Source: Nitrospira sp. CR1.1 (GTDB lineage: Bacteria > Nitrospirota > Nitrospiria > Nitrospirales > Nitrospiraceae). From it: a stretch of 64,000 bases of DNA. The position numbers were made by a program, and so were the translations under genes. Under the pieces are notes generated by a model that was given only the letters and a program-made list of their open reading frames with translations, was not told where the DNA came from and ran no database searches. Positions 1 through 7,887 of this stretch are shown in pieces (the first letter of the stretch is position 1; each line of letters starts with the position of its first letter). The stretch is from the NCBI GenBank assembly GCA_014055465.1, contig WIAF01000001.1, forward strand, positions 682,001 to 746,000, in the 5' to 3' direction.

Positions 1-939
1 CTCGGCGGCCAGCTGATCCTGCTTCTGATTGACCAGTTCTTCGTAGCGATTGAGGCGCGCCTTGCCCTTCGATTGGCGAGCCTTCGGCGACATCCTGATC
101 CACTCCAGCTCATGTTCCAGCGTCTTCTTGCGTTTGGATTCGGCCTTCTCTTCCTTCTCCAGCCGCTCCTGTTTCTGCTCCAACCAGGACGTGTAGTTGC
201 CTTGAAACGGAATGCCGTGCCCGCGATCCAGTTCCAGAATCCAGCCCGCCACGTTGTCGAGGAAGTACCGGTCGTGGGTGACAGCAATGACCGTCCCCTT
301 GTACTGTTGCAGATGCTGCTCCAACCATTGCACGGATTCAGCATCAAGGTGGTTGGTCGGCTCATCGAGCAGCAAAATGTCGGGCTCTTGGATCATCAGT
401 CGGCACAGCGCCACGCGGCGTTTTTCGCCTCCTGACAACACGCTCACCTTCTGATCGGCGGGCGGACAACGCAGCGCGTCCATGGCGATCTCCAACTCGC
501 TTTCCAACTCCCACCCGTTCGCCGCTTCGATCTTCTCCTGCAACTGCGCCTGCTTGTCGATGAGTTTTTCCATCTCATCAGGGCTTGCGTCGCCCATGCT
601 GTTGCTGACCGCTTCATATTCGTGCAGCAAAGCCACCAGTTCCTTTTTGCCTTCCTCCACGACCTCCTTCACGGTCTTGTTCGGATCAAGCTGCGGTTCC
701 TGCTCCAGCAGGCCGACGCTGTAACCCTTGGAGCGTGTGATCTCTCCCACATAGTTCGGATCCACGCCGGCGATGATTTTCAGCAACGAGCTTTTCCCGG
801 ACCCGTTCAACCCTAAGACACCGATCTTGGCGCCGTAATAAAACCCCAGGTAGATATCGCGCAGCACCTGCTTCTTCGGTGGATAGACCTTGCCTACCCC
901 GACCAGTGAAAAAATAACTTGTTTATCGTTCGTCGCCAT
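1..939 (-). CDS. ettA: Energy-dependent translational throttle protein EttA (ABC-F ATPase), N-terminal part
   Basis: ABC-F proteins bind the ribosomal E site and couple ATP hydrolysis to translation; they lack membrane domains. The visible 313 codons run off the left edge without a stop and are a little over half of the usual ~555 residues. The reverse strand shows a Walker A (GLNGSGKSS), the signature LSGGEKRR, Walker B (DILLLDEPTNHLD) and then the charged inter-domain linker rich in Lys and Glu typical of ABC-F. The ATG at 939 was chosen because GAGG lies about six bases upstream; a second ATG six bases earlier would put GAGG directly against the start. EttA is favoured over other ABC-F types by the overall sequence, which I recognise but did not align. 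Confidence 0.9.
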   Translation of the reverse strand, partial: MATNDKQVIFSLVGVGKVYPPKKQVLRDIYLGFYYGAKIGVLGLNGSGKSSLLKIIAGVDPNYVGEITRSKGYSVGLLEQEPQLDPNKTVKEVVEEGKKELVALLHEYEAVSNSMGDASPDEMEKLIDKQAQLQEKIEAANGWELESELEIAMDALRCPPADQKVSVLSGGEKRRVALCRLMIQEPDILLLDEPTNHLDAESVQWLEQHLQQYKGTVIAVTHDRYFLDNVAGWILELDRGHGIPFQGNYTSWLEQKQERLEKEEKAESKRKKTLEHELEWIRMSPKARQSKGKARLNRYEELVNQKQDQLAAE

Positions 940-1037
940 AGCCATCCTCGGTAGAGTGTGAGTCGTCTGTTCGTTCGTGCAATCGATGACCATAACAAAG
1001 CGCGGTGGGATTCACAACCGCGCGGGGTGGCCGGCTC

Positions 1038-1757
1038 ATGATTCCAAACGCATGGATTAACAGAACGTCCTGCCGCATCATCCTGGCGCTGCTCCTGCCA
1101 CTACTCGCCTGGACGGGAGCCGCCTCCGCCCTTGCAGACGACCGCGAGCAGCGCGATCTGGTCGATCAAGCGCGCATGACCCTGACCAACTTTGTGGCCG
1201 ATTCCAACATGTCCTGGTTTCGCGACCACCTCAAGGACGCCAAGGGCCTGTTCATCGTGCCGCAATACATGAAGGGCGCATTGATCTATGGCGCAGCCGG
1301 CGGCAGCGGCGTGTTTGTGGCCAGGGACGAGAAGGCCGGTGAATGGAGCGAACCGGCGTTCTTCACCATGGGTGCCGCCAGTTTCGGCTTTCAGTTCGGC
1401 GCCCAGATGTCGGAAGTCGTATTGCTGGTTCTGACGCAACGCGGCGTCGATTCGCTGCTGCTGGGCAATTTCAAACTGGGCGCGGATGGTTCGGTCGCCG
1501 TCGGGCCAGTCGGAGCCGGTGTTTCCGGCGCGACCACACCCAACCTCAGCGCGGATCTCTTGTCGTTCGTGCGGGCCAAGGGCCTGTTCGCGGGGGTGTC
1601 GCTGGAAGGAGCGGCGCTGATCTCGCGAGACGAATGGAGCCGCGCCTACTATGGGAAGGCCGTCACTCCGACTGACATCGTGATTCGCCGCGAGGTGAAG
1701 AATCCCCACTCGGACGTGCTACGCGCGGAGATTAGGAAGGCAATCGAGGGGAAGTAA
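1038..1757 (+). CDS. SYLF (Ysc84-type) lipid-binding domain protein, secreted
   Basis: About 239 residues. The N-terminus has basic residues, a hydrophobic stretch (ILALLLPLLAW) and an Ala-rich cleavage region ending near SALADD, so export is likely. The rest matches the bacterial SYLF/Ysc84 pattern: a helical start, then a glycine-rich repeat-like region (AKGLFIVPQ, GAAGGSGVF, GPVGAGVSG) and a final Lys/Glu-rich helix. Family members bind lipids; the bacterial role is not established. An earlier in-frame start at 1005 would add 11 residues before the signal peptide and is less likely. It is convergent with the operon on its right. Confidence 0.8.
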   Translation: MIPNAWINRTSCRIILALLLPLLAWTGAASALADDREQRDLVDQARMTLTNFVADSNMSWFRDHLKDAKGLFIVPQYMKGALIYGAAGGSGVFVARDEKAGEWSEPAFFTMGAASFGFQFGAQMSEVVLLVLTQRGVDSLLLGNFKLGADGSVAVGPVGAGVSGATTPNLSADLLSFVRAKGLFAGVSLEGAALISRDEWSRAYYGKAVTPTDIVIRREVKNPHSDVLRAEIRKAIEGK

Positions 1758-1813
1758 TCCCGGCAGACCCCATTGCGACCCACCAAGCGAAGCCCCGAGA
1801 TTTCCATCGGCAA

Positions 1814-2623
1814 TTAGAGAGAGTGCAGCACTTGCGCCCCAGCCTTCGCCTTCGTTGCCAGATCGGCAAGACCGGCGCGAGCTTCCTGTACATTGTGCAC
1901 CGGGTCCGTAAAGGCGAATCGTCCTCCCTGCATGCGGTCCGGCGTTTTGACGCGCAGGTGAAATCCCAGTCGGTCCATTGTCGTGATACCCGCTTGCTGC
2001 GCATCGAGATTGCCGCAGACACGGGCGAGCAGCAACAGCGTCTCCTGCTGTGCGGTATTGATCTCGCGGATAAGTTCCGAGGCGCTGTCCGCCAATGGAT
2101 CCACGCTAGCCGCCATATAGTCAGCAGAGGCCACCCATCCCATTGATCCGAACCCGCCGACAAAATAAATATCCGCCAAGGCCATACGGAAAAAAGCGAA
2201 GTCGTCGAAGTCGACCCAATAGGCCGCGTTCGCATGACGGGCGAGGTACCGTTCGCGCACCGGTGCGACCTCGCCCTTCGGCACCTTCGTCACCGACCCC
2301 ATTAGGGTCACTCTGGCTGCGCCCAGCGGATCACGCTGACTCTCCGGCGGCGTGACGAGCAGGCTTGCGCGAGAATCTCCGAGGAGGTTCTGCGTGTGCA
2401 TCGCCATGGAACTGATCAGAAAACTCGGCTGTCCCTGCTCGTCCAACCCGTAGGGCATCACCGACCCGAAGGGCCAGCCTGGTTGCTTGCGCGAGAGAGT
2501 CGAGAGGCCGCCCGTCTGCTGCAGATGCACCAACGTCCTGGCTTTTTCGGCATGAGACGGTTCGGGAACGTCAGGGCCTTCCGAGTCCGGGCCGCTGTTA
2601 TGTGCTCCTAATGATGACGACAC
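1814..2623 (-). CDS. HugZ-like / pyridoxamine 5'-phosphate oxidase-fold haem utilisation protein
   Basis: The protein has a split-barrel FMN-binding-type domain (motifs such as GWPFGSVMPY, SLLVTPPE and AARVTLMG) followed by a C-terminal domain of the DUF2470 kind (AGITTMDRLGFHLRV, HNVQEARAGL). This combination is typical of HugZ-type haem-degrading or haem-binding proteins; actual haem oxygenase activity is inference. I place the start at the GTG at 2623 (269 aa): AAGGGGG lies just upstream, and the reading frame further upstream is occupied by a different small gene that ends 25 bases before. The open frame continues to 2791, but that part has no family resemblance. It is the last gene of a four-gene minus-strand operon. 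Confidence 0.75.
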   Translation of the reverse strand: MSSSLGAHNSGPDSEGPDVPEPSHAEKARTLVHLQQTGGLSTLSRKQPGWPFGSVMPYGLDEQGQPSFLISSMAMHTQNLLGDSRASLLVTPPESQRDPLGAARVTLMGSVTKVPKGEVAPVRERYLARHANAAYWVDFDDFAFFRMALADIYFVGGFGSMGWVASADYMAASVDPLADSASELIREINTAQQETLLLLARVCGNLDAQQAGITTMDRLGFHLRVKTPDRMQGGRFAFTDPVHNVQEARAGLADLATKAKAGAQVLHSL

Positions 2624-2648
2624 GAAACCCCCTTCTTTCTCGGCCACA

Positions 2649-2816
2649 TCAAATACCCAAGTCCTGGGTGAGCCGTAATTCTGATTCGTCCACAATTTCT
2701 TCCAGACAGGTGAAACAGGGAAACGGAAACCGATCGACCGGAACCGCGCACACTTCCCCGACCGGAGATTCCTCCAGCGCCGGGCCACCACATTCTTTAT
2801 GGACGAGGACCAACAT
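2649..2816 (-). CDS. Small cysteine-rich protein, 55 aa, possible metal-binding knuckle
   Basis: This gene is short but well supported. The ATG at 2816 is two bases after the stop of the upstream hydrolase and is preceded by AAAGGA at good spacing. The product has four cysteines (residues 9, 23, 34 and 37): Lys-Glu-Cys-Gly-Gly near the start and Cys-Phe-Thr-Cys in the middle, then an acidic tail. The pattern resembles a small zinc- or iron-binding ribbon. It sits between two genes of the same strand with tight spacing, so it is probably translated as part of the operon. Function unknown. Confidence 0.65.
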   Translation of the reverse strand: MLVLVHKECGGPALEESPVGEVCAVPVDRFPFPCFTCLEEIVDESELRLTQDLGI

Positions 2817-2818
2817 GG

Positions 2819-3565
2819 TTATTCCTTTACAACCAGCCGCCGGAACGTGTCCACATGCTCCGGACTGCTCAGTCGATGGTCGCCTGTTTTCAGCAGCAGT
2901 TCGATGGGAAATTCAGGATCCTGCGACAGCACATGTTGCACGAAGGCCCAACTGCCTTCCGGTTTGATCACGGTATCTTGCAGTCCGTGTAGAATGGTCG
3001 TCTTCACGCGACGCGGCATGGTGAGGCGACGTCTCCAAAGCGCCTGGCTGTCCTCGACCCAATGCCAGGGAATCGGCGCCTCCCGATGCAAGGGCTCGTC
3101 ATCCCAGGGCATGGAGCCAGCCGACTGCCACTGTTCACGCCGCTCTGCGGAAATTTGCGCCGCGCGCAGATCCATCATATTAAAAGCCGGGGCAATCAGA
3201 ATCAGTTCCTCGACGGCCGGTTGCTCCTGCGCGACCAGCCAGGCCAGCCACCCACCCAACGAATTGCCCACGATCGTGATCGGCGGACCATCGGCCAGCA
3301 GATTCGTGACGGCTTCCGCGTCCTCCAACCAGTGAAGCAGGCGATAGTCTCCCCACTGTCCTTCCGAATCGCCCCACCCCCGAAAATCGAAACAGCAGAA
3401 TCCCCATCCTCGCTCCTGGCACCATTGCACGAGCGCCTTGCTTTTGTTGCCCCAGCGCTTGGAGAGAAACCCGGTGACGAACAGCATCTGCCGATCCTTG
3501 CCTTCAAGGCGATCGCCTCGAAGGACTGCGCCGTCGGCACCGGTCAGAGTAACGGGCTTTATCAT
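2819..3565 (-). CDS. Alpha/beta hydrolase
   Basis: A 248-residue hydrolase-fold protein. The nucleophile elbow is GNSLGG with Ser102; the oxyanion region is around FVTGFLS (residues 29-35); an Asp in HGLQDTVI and a His in KTGDHRLSS are the likely remaining triad members. No signal peptide, so it should be cytoplasmic. The substrate cannot be told. Its start lies four bases after the stop of the next hydrolase (3570), which indicates co-transcription and perhaps translational coupling. Confidence 0.85.
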   Translation of the reverse strand: MIKPVTLTGADGAVLRGDRLEGKDRQMLFVTGFLSKRWGNKSKALVQWCQERGWGFCCFDFRGWGDSEGQWGDYRLLHWLEDAEAVTNLLADGPPITIVGNSLGGWLAWLVAQEQPAVEELILIAPAFNMMDLRAAQISAERREQWQSAGSMPWDDEPLHREAPIPWHWVEDSQALWRRRLTMPRRVKTTILHGLQDTVIKPEGSWAFVQHVLSQDPEFPIELLLKTGDHRLSSPEHVDTFRRLVVKE

Positions 3566-3569
3566 GCGT

Positions 3570-4283
3570 CTACCGTATTGTCCTTACGAGAAAGCTGCCC
3601 AGCTTGCGCAAGACCGGTTCCGGAATCTCATGGCCGCCCCGAAACGGCTGCCACTCGACCATCACGCCGGCTTGAACACATTCATCGCGCAACCGCTCGG
3701 CCATGCTGAACGGCAGGATCGGATCGTGCGTACCATGGCTTTGAAAAAGCGGCAACCCCTTCCGCTTCGTCAGCAGCGGCGCCCATTCTTGCCTGGCAAC
3801 CAGCGTGCTCGACAGCTGGACAAGCCCGGCGTACGGCTGCGTACTATGCAGCAACGCATCACAGGACAACATCGCGCCTTGCGAAAAGCCTCCCAGCACG
3901 GTCCGGGCTGGATCAGCCCCGAGTATCTTGTGCACATCCCCCAACAAGGCCTTCACACGCTCACGCGCTTCCAGCAATCCTCGCGGGATTTCGCCGGACA
4001 GATCCCGGGCCTTCCCCGCCGCCCGATCGGCCTGGATGCGGGCCATGTCAATCATCCACCAGGCGCGGGAATCCCCGAAGCCCATGGGGATCTGAATCGG
4101 CGCTTCAGGAAACAGATACCGTGTGCCTGCAGGCGCGTCCAGATATTCGCTGAGCGGCACAAGGTCGTCCCCCGGCGCGCCGAATCCATGGAGCAGCAAC
4201 ACCCACGGACCATTGCCGCCGCCCTTGCCGTCGGTCCCGCCGGTCAGGCGAACCGTGAGGCCGCCGAGTTTTTCAAAACGCAT
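3570..4283 (-). CDS. Phospholipase/carboxylesterase-family alpha/beta hydrolase (YpfH-like)
   Basis: A 237-residue serine esterase. It has the early HGFGAPGDDL oxyanion motif, the nucleophile motif GGFSQGAM, the Asp of HGTHDPILP and the His of GGHEIP. The size and motif order fit the PF02230 phospholipase/carboxylesterase group. No export signal. It is the first gene of the minus-strand operon of hydrolase, hydrolase, small Cys-rich protein and HugZ-like protein. GGAGC precedes the ATG. Confidence 0.85.
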   Translation of the reverse strand: MRFEKLGGLTVRLTGGTDGKGGGNGPWVLLLHGFGAPGDDLVPLSEYLDAPAGTRYLFPEAPIQIPMGFGDSRAWWMIDMARIQADRAAGKARDLSGEIPRGLLEARERVKALLGDVHKILGADPARTVLGGFSQGAMLSCDALLHSTQPYAGLVQLSSTLVARQEWAPLLTKRKGLPLFQSHGTHDPILPFSMAERLRDECVQAGVMVEWQPFRGGHEIPEPVLRKLGSFLVRTIR

Positions 4284-4372
4284 GTGCTTACAGCTCCTCC
4301 GTCACACTGGTCGCGGGGGCAATGCCCACGAAGTCCTTTCACATGACAGGTATGGCGCCCAGTGTAATGGGA

Positions 4373-7300
4373 TTATTGGCCAAGATACCAGTATTGCAGG
4401 AAGGCCAATGCAGCGACAAGAGTGGCCTGAACCACCGGCTGTTGGTAGAGGGGCACGAAGGCTCCCTGCTGCACGGCCTCGATGTCGGCGATGATCTGGC
4501 GAAGCCCTTCATTCGACGACCCGGTACGGTCGATGGAACCCAGTCGGGTAGAAGATAGAGCGGTCCGGTCGAGACGTTCTTCAAGCGGCGCAAGAATCCG
4601 CCGTTTGGCTTGCACCGCCGCTAGATATAATATGCTGGCACTGGCAATAGCCACCAGGCTGTTGACCGTAAGGACCAGAATCAGCGCGGGCGGGAAGTCC
4701 CAGTTGTCAAAGTAGTGACTGCGCGCGGCGATGAGAAGAAATAGCGAAAAAAAGGGGTAGAGGATCCGGCGATTGACGATTCTCGTCCGCTCCATGATGA
4801 GGCGAACCCGCTTCATGGGATTGAGCCCGGCTGTTAAGGGCATTTCTTGTATCCACTTGGTGCACAGAATCACCGCGTCCAAGACGGCGAGATTCAGGAT
4901 GATCAGCGAAAACGCGCTCAGAGAGGTAAGGATCGCATCGGCGCGGCAACTGAACCTTCCCCGACAGGGAACATACAACCGCCATTCACCGTCGTTCATC
5001 AATCCCCACACGGGAAGGATCATCAGCAGATACAGGATCAGCCACAGCACAATCCTTGCCACTCGTTGGGGGCACGTGTGGGCGCGGCAGTAGCGGGTCC
5101 ACAGCGTTCTCGCCTCGCCTGGATAGTCTCGCGTGGAACCGTGAAACATCCAGTCCAGGTCGGCCCAGAAACTTTTCAGACTTCTCCGCCACCCGGTTTC
5201 TATCTGGATGGAATCTCCCGGCGCAAAGAATTTTAAGGTGAGCGCTGCGGTGTTCGCCGCCAAGTCCGCCCAAGCTTTGATGAGAAAGAACATGGATAAG
5301 AGGGTGGTGAACAGCCGTACCACCTCGGTGGGCCAGATGCTGACCCCATCAAACCAGGAAAAGGGCTCATCTTCAGCATAGTTGAAATATCGGATCTGGT
5401 ACCACAGAAGCACCGCCCCAACAATTACCAGGGGCACCCAGGCCGAACGCACTACGCGCTGGAAAGTTTGCAAGTCACTGTCCTGTTCATTCCGCGCAGT
5501 CAGCCAATTCCAGTAACGTCCGTACCCCCACAGAGCCAAGAAACCTAGGACCAAGCCGACGATCCAGAGTGATCCGATTCTCGGCGGCAGGCTGACTCTT
5601 CCGGTGCGAGCATCCGCATCGATTCGCGCCGGATGGATATTGTTTAGGCCCTCGGCAAACGTATCCACGCTTAGATCAACGGCTCCACGTCGTCCAATCT
5701 CGAACAGGCGAGGCGGTATTGCCATACTGTATTCAATTTCTTTTTCATTACCGAGCCGCAACGTATAGGAAGGTTTCTTTCCTTCCTTCATACCCCGGAC
5801 GTCAGGGGCGGTGATATGGCCGATCGCGCTCAAGACAGCGAGGAACACAGAGGATTGATAACTCGTTCGGAAGGGAGAAATACTCTGTTGGAGTTCAGGC
5901 GCCAACTGCAAACCGAAATGAGAGACGACAAGGACATTGCGAGCCCACTTCTGCTCGCTTTCATGGAAATAGCGCGCGTCCATATCGGTCGTGAAGAATA
6001 AGACCGTCGGAAATTGCTCCCGCACCGCCTGAAGAATAAGCAGCGCATCATACGTGTCTGACCCTAGAATTCCGATTGCTCTGACTCTTTTCTCGTGGTC
6101 CTCGGATTTAATGCGGGTGACGAGTCTCCGAATATAATCAAGCTGCGACGGCCCTTCAGGCTTTTCATAGGACGTAATGTCGCGAAGCTTTGCCTTACCG
6201 CCCTCCTCCGTCTCTTTGTTCTCGTTCTGAGACATGGGCTTGCTCGCTCGATTCTCCAACACCTCTCCGTCCAGCCCGCTCAAATAGCTGTATTGCCTGA
6301 TTCGCAAGGCACGCGGCGAGACCACTCCCGCCTTAATTTGATCGATGCCGTCTTCCGTCGTTGCACACTTTCCCTCCAATTGCTTCCTGACGGCATCTGA
6401 TGGCACATGGGCCTTCGGAATGGTAGTATCAGCAATATACGTACAGGCCACCGCGCTAAACGTGAGGGGGAGAGCCCGAGCATAGAAGGAATCCCATTCT
6501 CCGATCAGTACGATCGGGTCCTCCCCAACCGTCACCTGCCTGCGGTTCAGTTCGTGAAACAATGATTCGAACAGCACTCGATCGCTGTCGATCTGATATC
6601 GAAGATCCAGGCCCACATCAGAGAGCAGTTGGTAAAACATGCCGCTGCACTCCGCGTAGGAGTGACATTCAGCCCCTCCCTTCAGCCTAGGACTCTTTAA
6701 CCGGTAAGAGAGCAGCCCTGGCATGGCTGTAGCCCAGGGCGAATAGATCTCCATATGACCACCCTGCTCATTTTGCCAAAAGAAGGATGCCGCGTGAGTG
6801 TCGGCTCTTTCCTCTTGTGTGTGGCCTCGTTCGTGGATTTCCTTGAGCATGTCTCGAAACTCGGATGAGCTGCGAGGTCCGATGATTTTTGTTGTAACGT
6901 TCTGGTGATTCTTGAACTTTGAAAACAGCTCGTTTAGCCGTTGCAGAATCGATGGCCCCAACTCATCCGCGGCCACCCACAGCACAAGCACCTGCTGATC
7001 CTTTGCCTCGCCCGCGGCATCGCCCGGCGTCCGACATGCGGCAATCTTGCTACGTCGATACCATTCATAGGGAATGGCGACAACACGGGCGCCGGGGCCC
7101 GATTGGAAATGGCCTATGAAATACGACAAATATTGCGTCTTCACCGCTTTGAAACACCCGACTTCCAGTGCTGCCTCGACGGCATACCGATCGCGGATGC
7201 GCGACTCGCTATCTTCCACATAGGCGCCTCCCCTGGTCATGACTATCAGCGCCGTAACCTGCTCGCCTCGTTTGGCGGAATTGCTGATTGTGTCCTCCAG

Positions 7301-7654
7301 GACCTCCGACCCGTTGCCCTCGTCCTCAGTCGTCCGAGATTGAATCTTGACCTCCCCCATGACTTGCCTGGCCGTAGAAGACCCCGCATCGGAAAGTGTC
7401 ACATCACCCTTCCCAATAAGCACCAGGCCGTCCCGTTTTCTGGATGCTAGATCCTTTTGAACCGCGGCAAATGGATCCTCCCACAGCCTGGCATGGGCAT
7501 TCAGTTCGCTGGCCGCCCGATTCCGATCGATCCCACTTCCCGAGGGCCTTGAACTCTTGAGCGGCTCCTTCACGAACACCATGGCAGCCACGGCGAGAGC
7601 CAGGGTGACCGTCGTGGCCAAAGATAAGGTGGAATCGTCTCCCTTGAAAGCCAT
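4373..7654 (-). CDS. Large multi-pass membrane protein of unknown function
   Basis: 1093 residues from the ATG at 7654, which has AAAGGA seven bases upstream; an upstream TTG would add two residues. There is one hydrophobic segment near residues 13-31, then a soluble domain of about 650 residues, presumably periplasmic. About eight membrane segments follow in the C-terminal third (near 696-715, 740-760, 780-800, 868-888, 910-935, 965-980, 988-1015 and 1078-1092). Within the soluble part, a stretch around residues 526-615 (GILGSDTYDAL, FFTTDMDARYF, SHFGLQL) resembles the alternating strand/helix pattern of a periplasmic-binding-type fold, and residues 58-66 carry RLWEDPFAA. I do not recognise a named family. 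No close operon partner; selO lies 230 bp away on the same strand. Confidence 0.85.
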   Translation of the reverse strand: MAFKGDDSTLSLATTVTLALAVAAMVFVKEPLKSSRPSGSGIDRNRAASELNAHARLWEDPFAAVQKDLASRKRDGLVLIGKGDVTLSDAGSSTARQVMGEVKIQSRTTEDEGNGSEVLEDTISNSAKRGEQVTALIVMTRGGAYVEDSESRIRDRYAVEAALEVGCFKAVKTQYLSYFIGHFQSGPGARVVAIPYEWYRRSKIAACRTPGDAAGEAKDQQVLVLWVAADELGPSILQRLNELFSKFKNHQNVTTKIIGPRSSSEFRDMLKEIHERGHTQEERADTHAASFFWQNEQGGHMEIYSPWATAMPGLLSYRLKSPRLKGGAECHSYAECSGMFYQLLSDVGLDLRYQIDSDRVLFESLFHELNRRQVTVGEDPIVLIGEWDSFYARALPLTFSAVACTYIADTTIPKAHVPSDAVRKQLEGKCATTEDGIDQIKAGVVSPRALRIRQYSYLSGLDGEVLENRASKPMSQNENKETEEGGKAKLRDITSYEKPEGPSQLDYIRRLVTRIKSEDHEKRVRAIGILGSDTYDALLILQAVREQFPTVLFFTTDMDARYFHESEQKWARNVLVVSHFGLQLAPELQQSISPFRTSYQSSVFLAVLSAIGHITAPDVRGMKEGKKPSYTLRLGNEKEIEYSMAIPPRLFEIGRRGAVDLSVDTFAEGLNNIHPARIDADARTGRVSLPPRIGSLWIVGLVLGFLALWGYGRYWNWLTARNEQDSDLQTFQRVVRSAWVPLVIVGAVLLWYQIRYFNYAEDEPFSWFDGVSIWPTEVVRLFTTLLSMFFLIKAWADLAANTAALTLKFFAPGDSIQIETGWRRSLKSFWADLDWMFHGSTRDYPGEARTLWTRYCRAHTCPQRVARIVLWLILYLLMILPVWGLMNDGEWRLYVPCRGRFSCRADAILTSLSAFSLIILNLAVLDAVILCTKWIQEMPLTAGLNPMKRVRLIMERTRIVNRRILYPFFSLFLLIAARSHYFDNWDFPPALILVLTVNSLVAIASASILYLAAVQAKRRILAPLEERLDRTALSSTRLGSIDRTGSSNEGLRQIIADIEAVQQGAFVPLYQQPVVQATLVAALAFLQYWYLGQ

Positions 7655-7789
7655 GTGCAATCCTTTGCTTCCAGTGGCTCAAGGCTGAAGGTGTCTCGTT
7701 GACTCTACGTAAGGCAGCATCTCCTGTGCCAACTACGTAGCACGGGGAACGGCGGGACAAATTTGTGGATTCTACGCGCGAACTGAGAC

Positions 7790-7845
7790 CGATACGGGCC
7801 TTGTCGTATCGCCGAGGATACAGAGACCGTATCCGATTGGATACG
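7790..7845. repeat. Array of five alternating GATAC/GTATC motifs
   Basis: Five copies lie in about 54 bp: GATAC at 7791, 7817 and 7840, and GTATC at 7806 and 7829. Neighbouring copies are inverted, so successive pairs form perfect six-base arms (CGATAC with GTATCG, GGATAC with GTATCC, GTATCC with GGATAC). No U-tract follows in either direction, so a simple terminator is unlikely. It lies between selO and the large membrane protein gene, about 135-190 bases upstream of the latter on its coding strand, where an operator or an mRNA structure would be plausible. Confidence 0.55.
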
Positions 7846-7887
7846 TAGAACCGATTGGTGCGAATAACGGCGGGCGAGCGTGAACCG

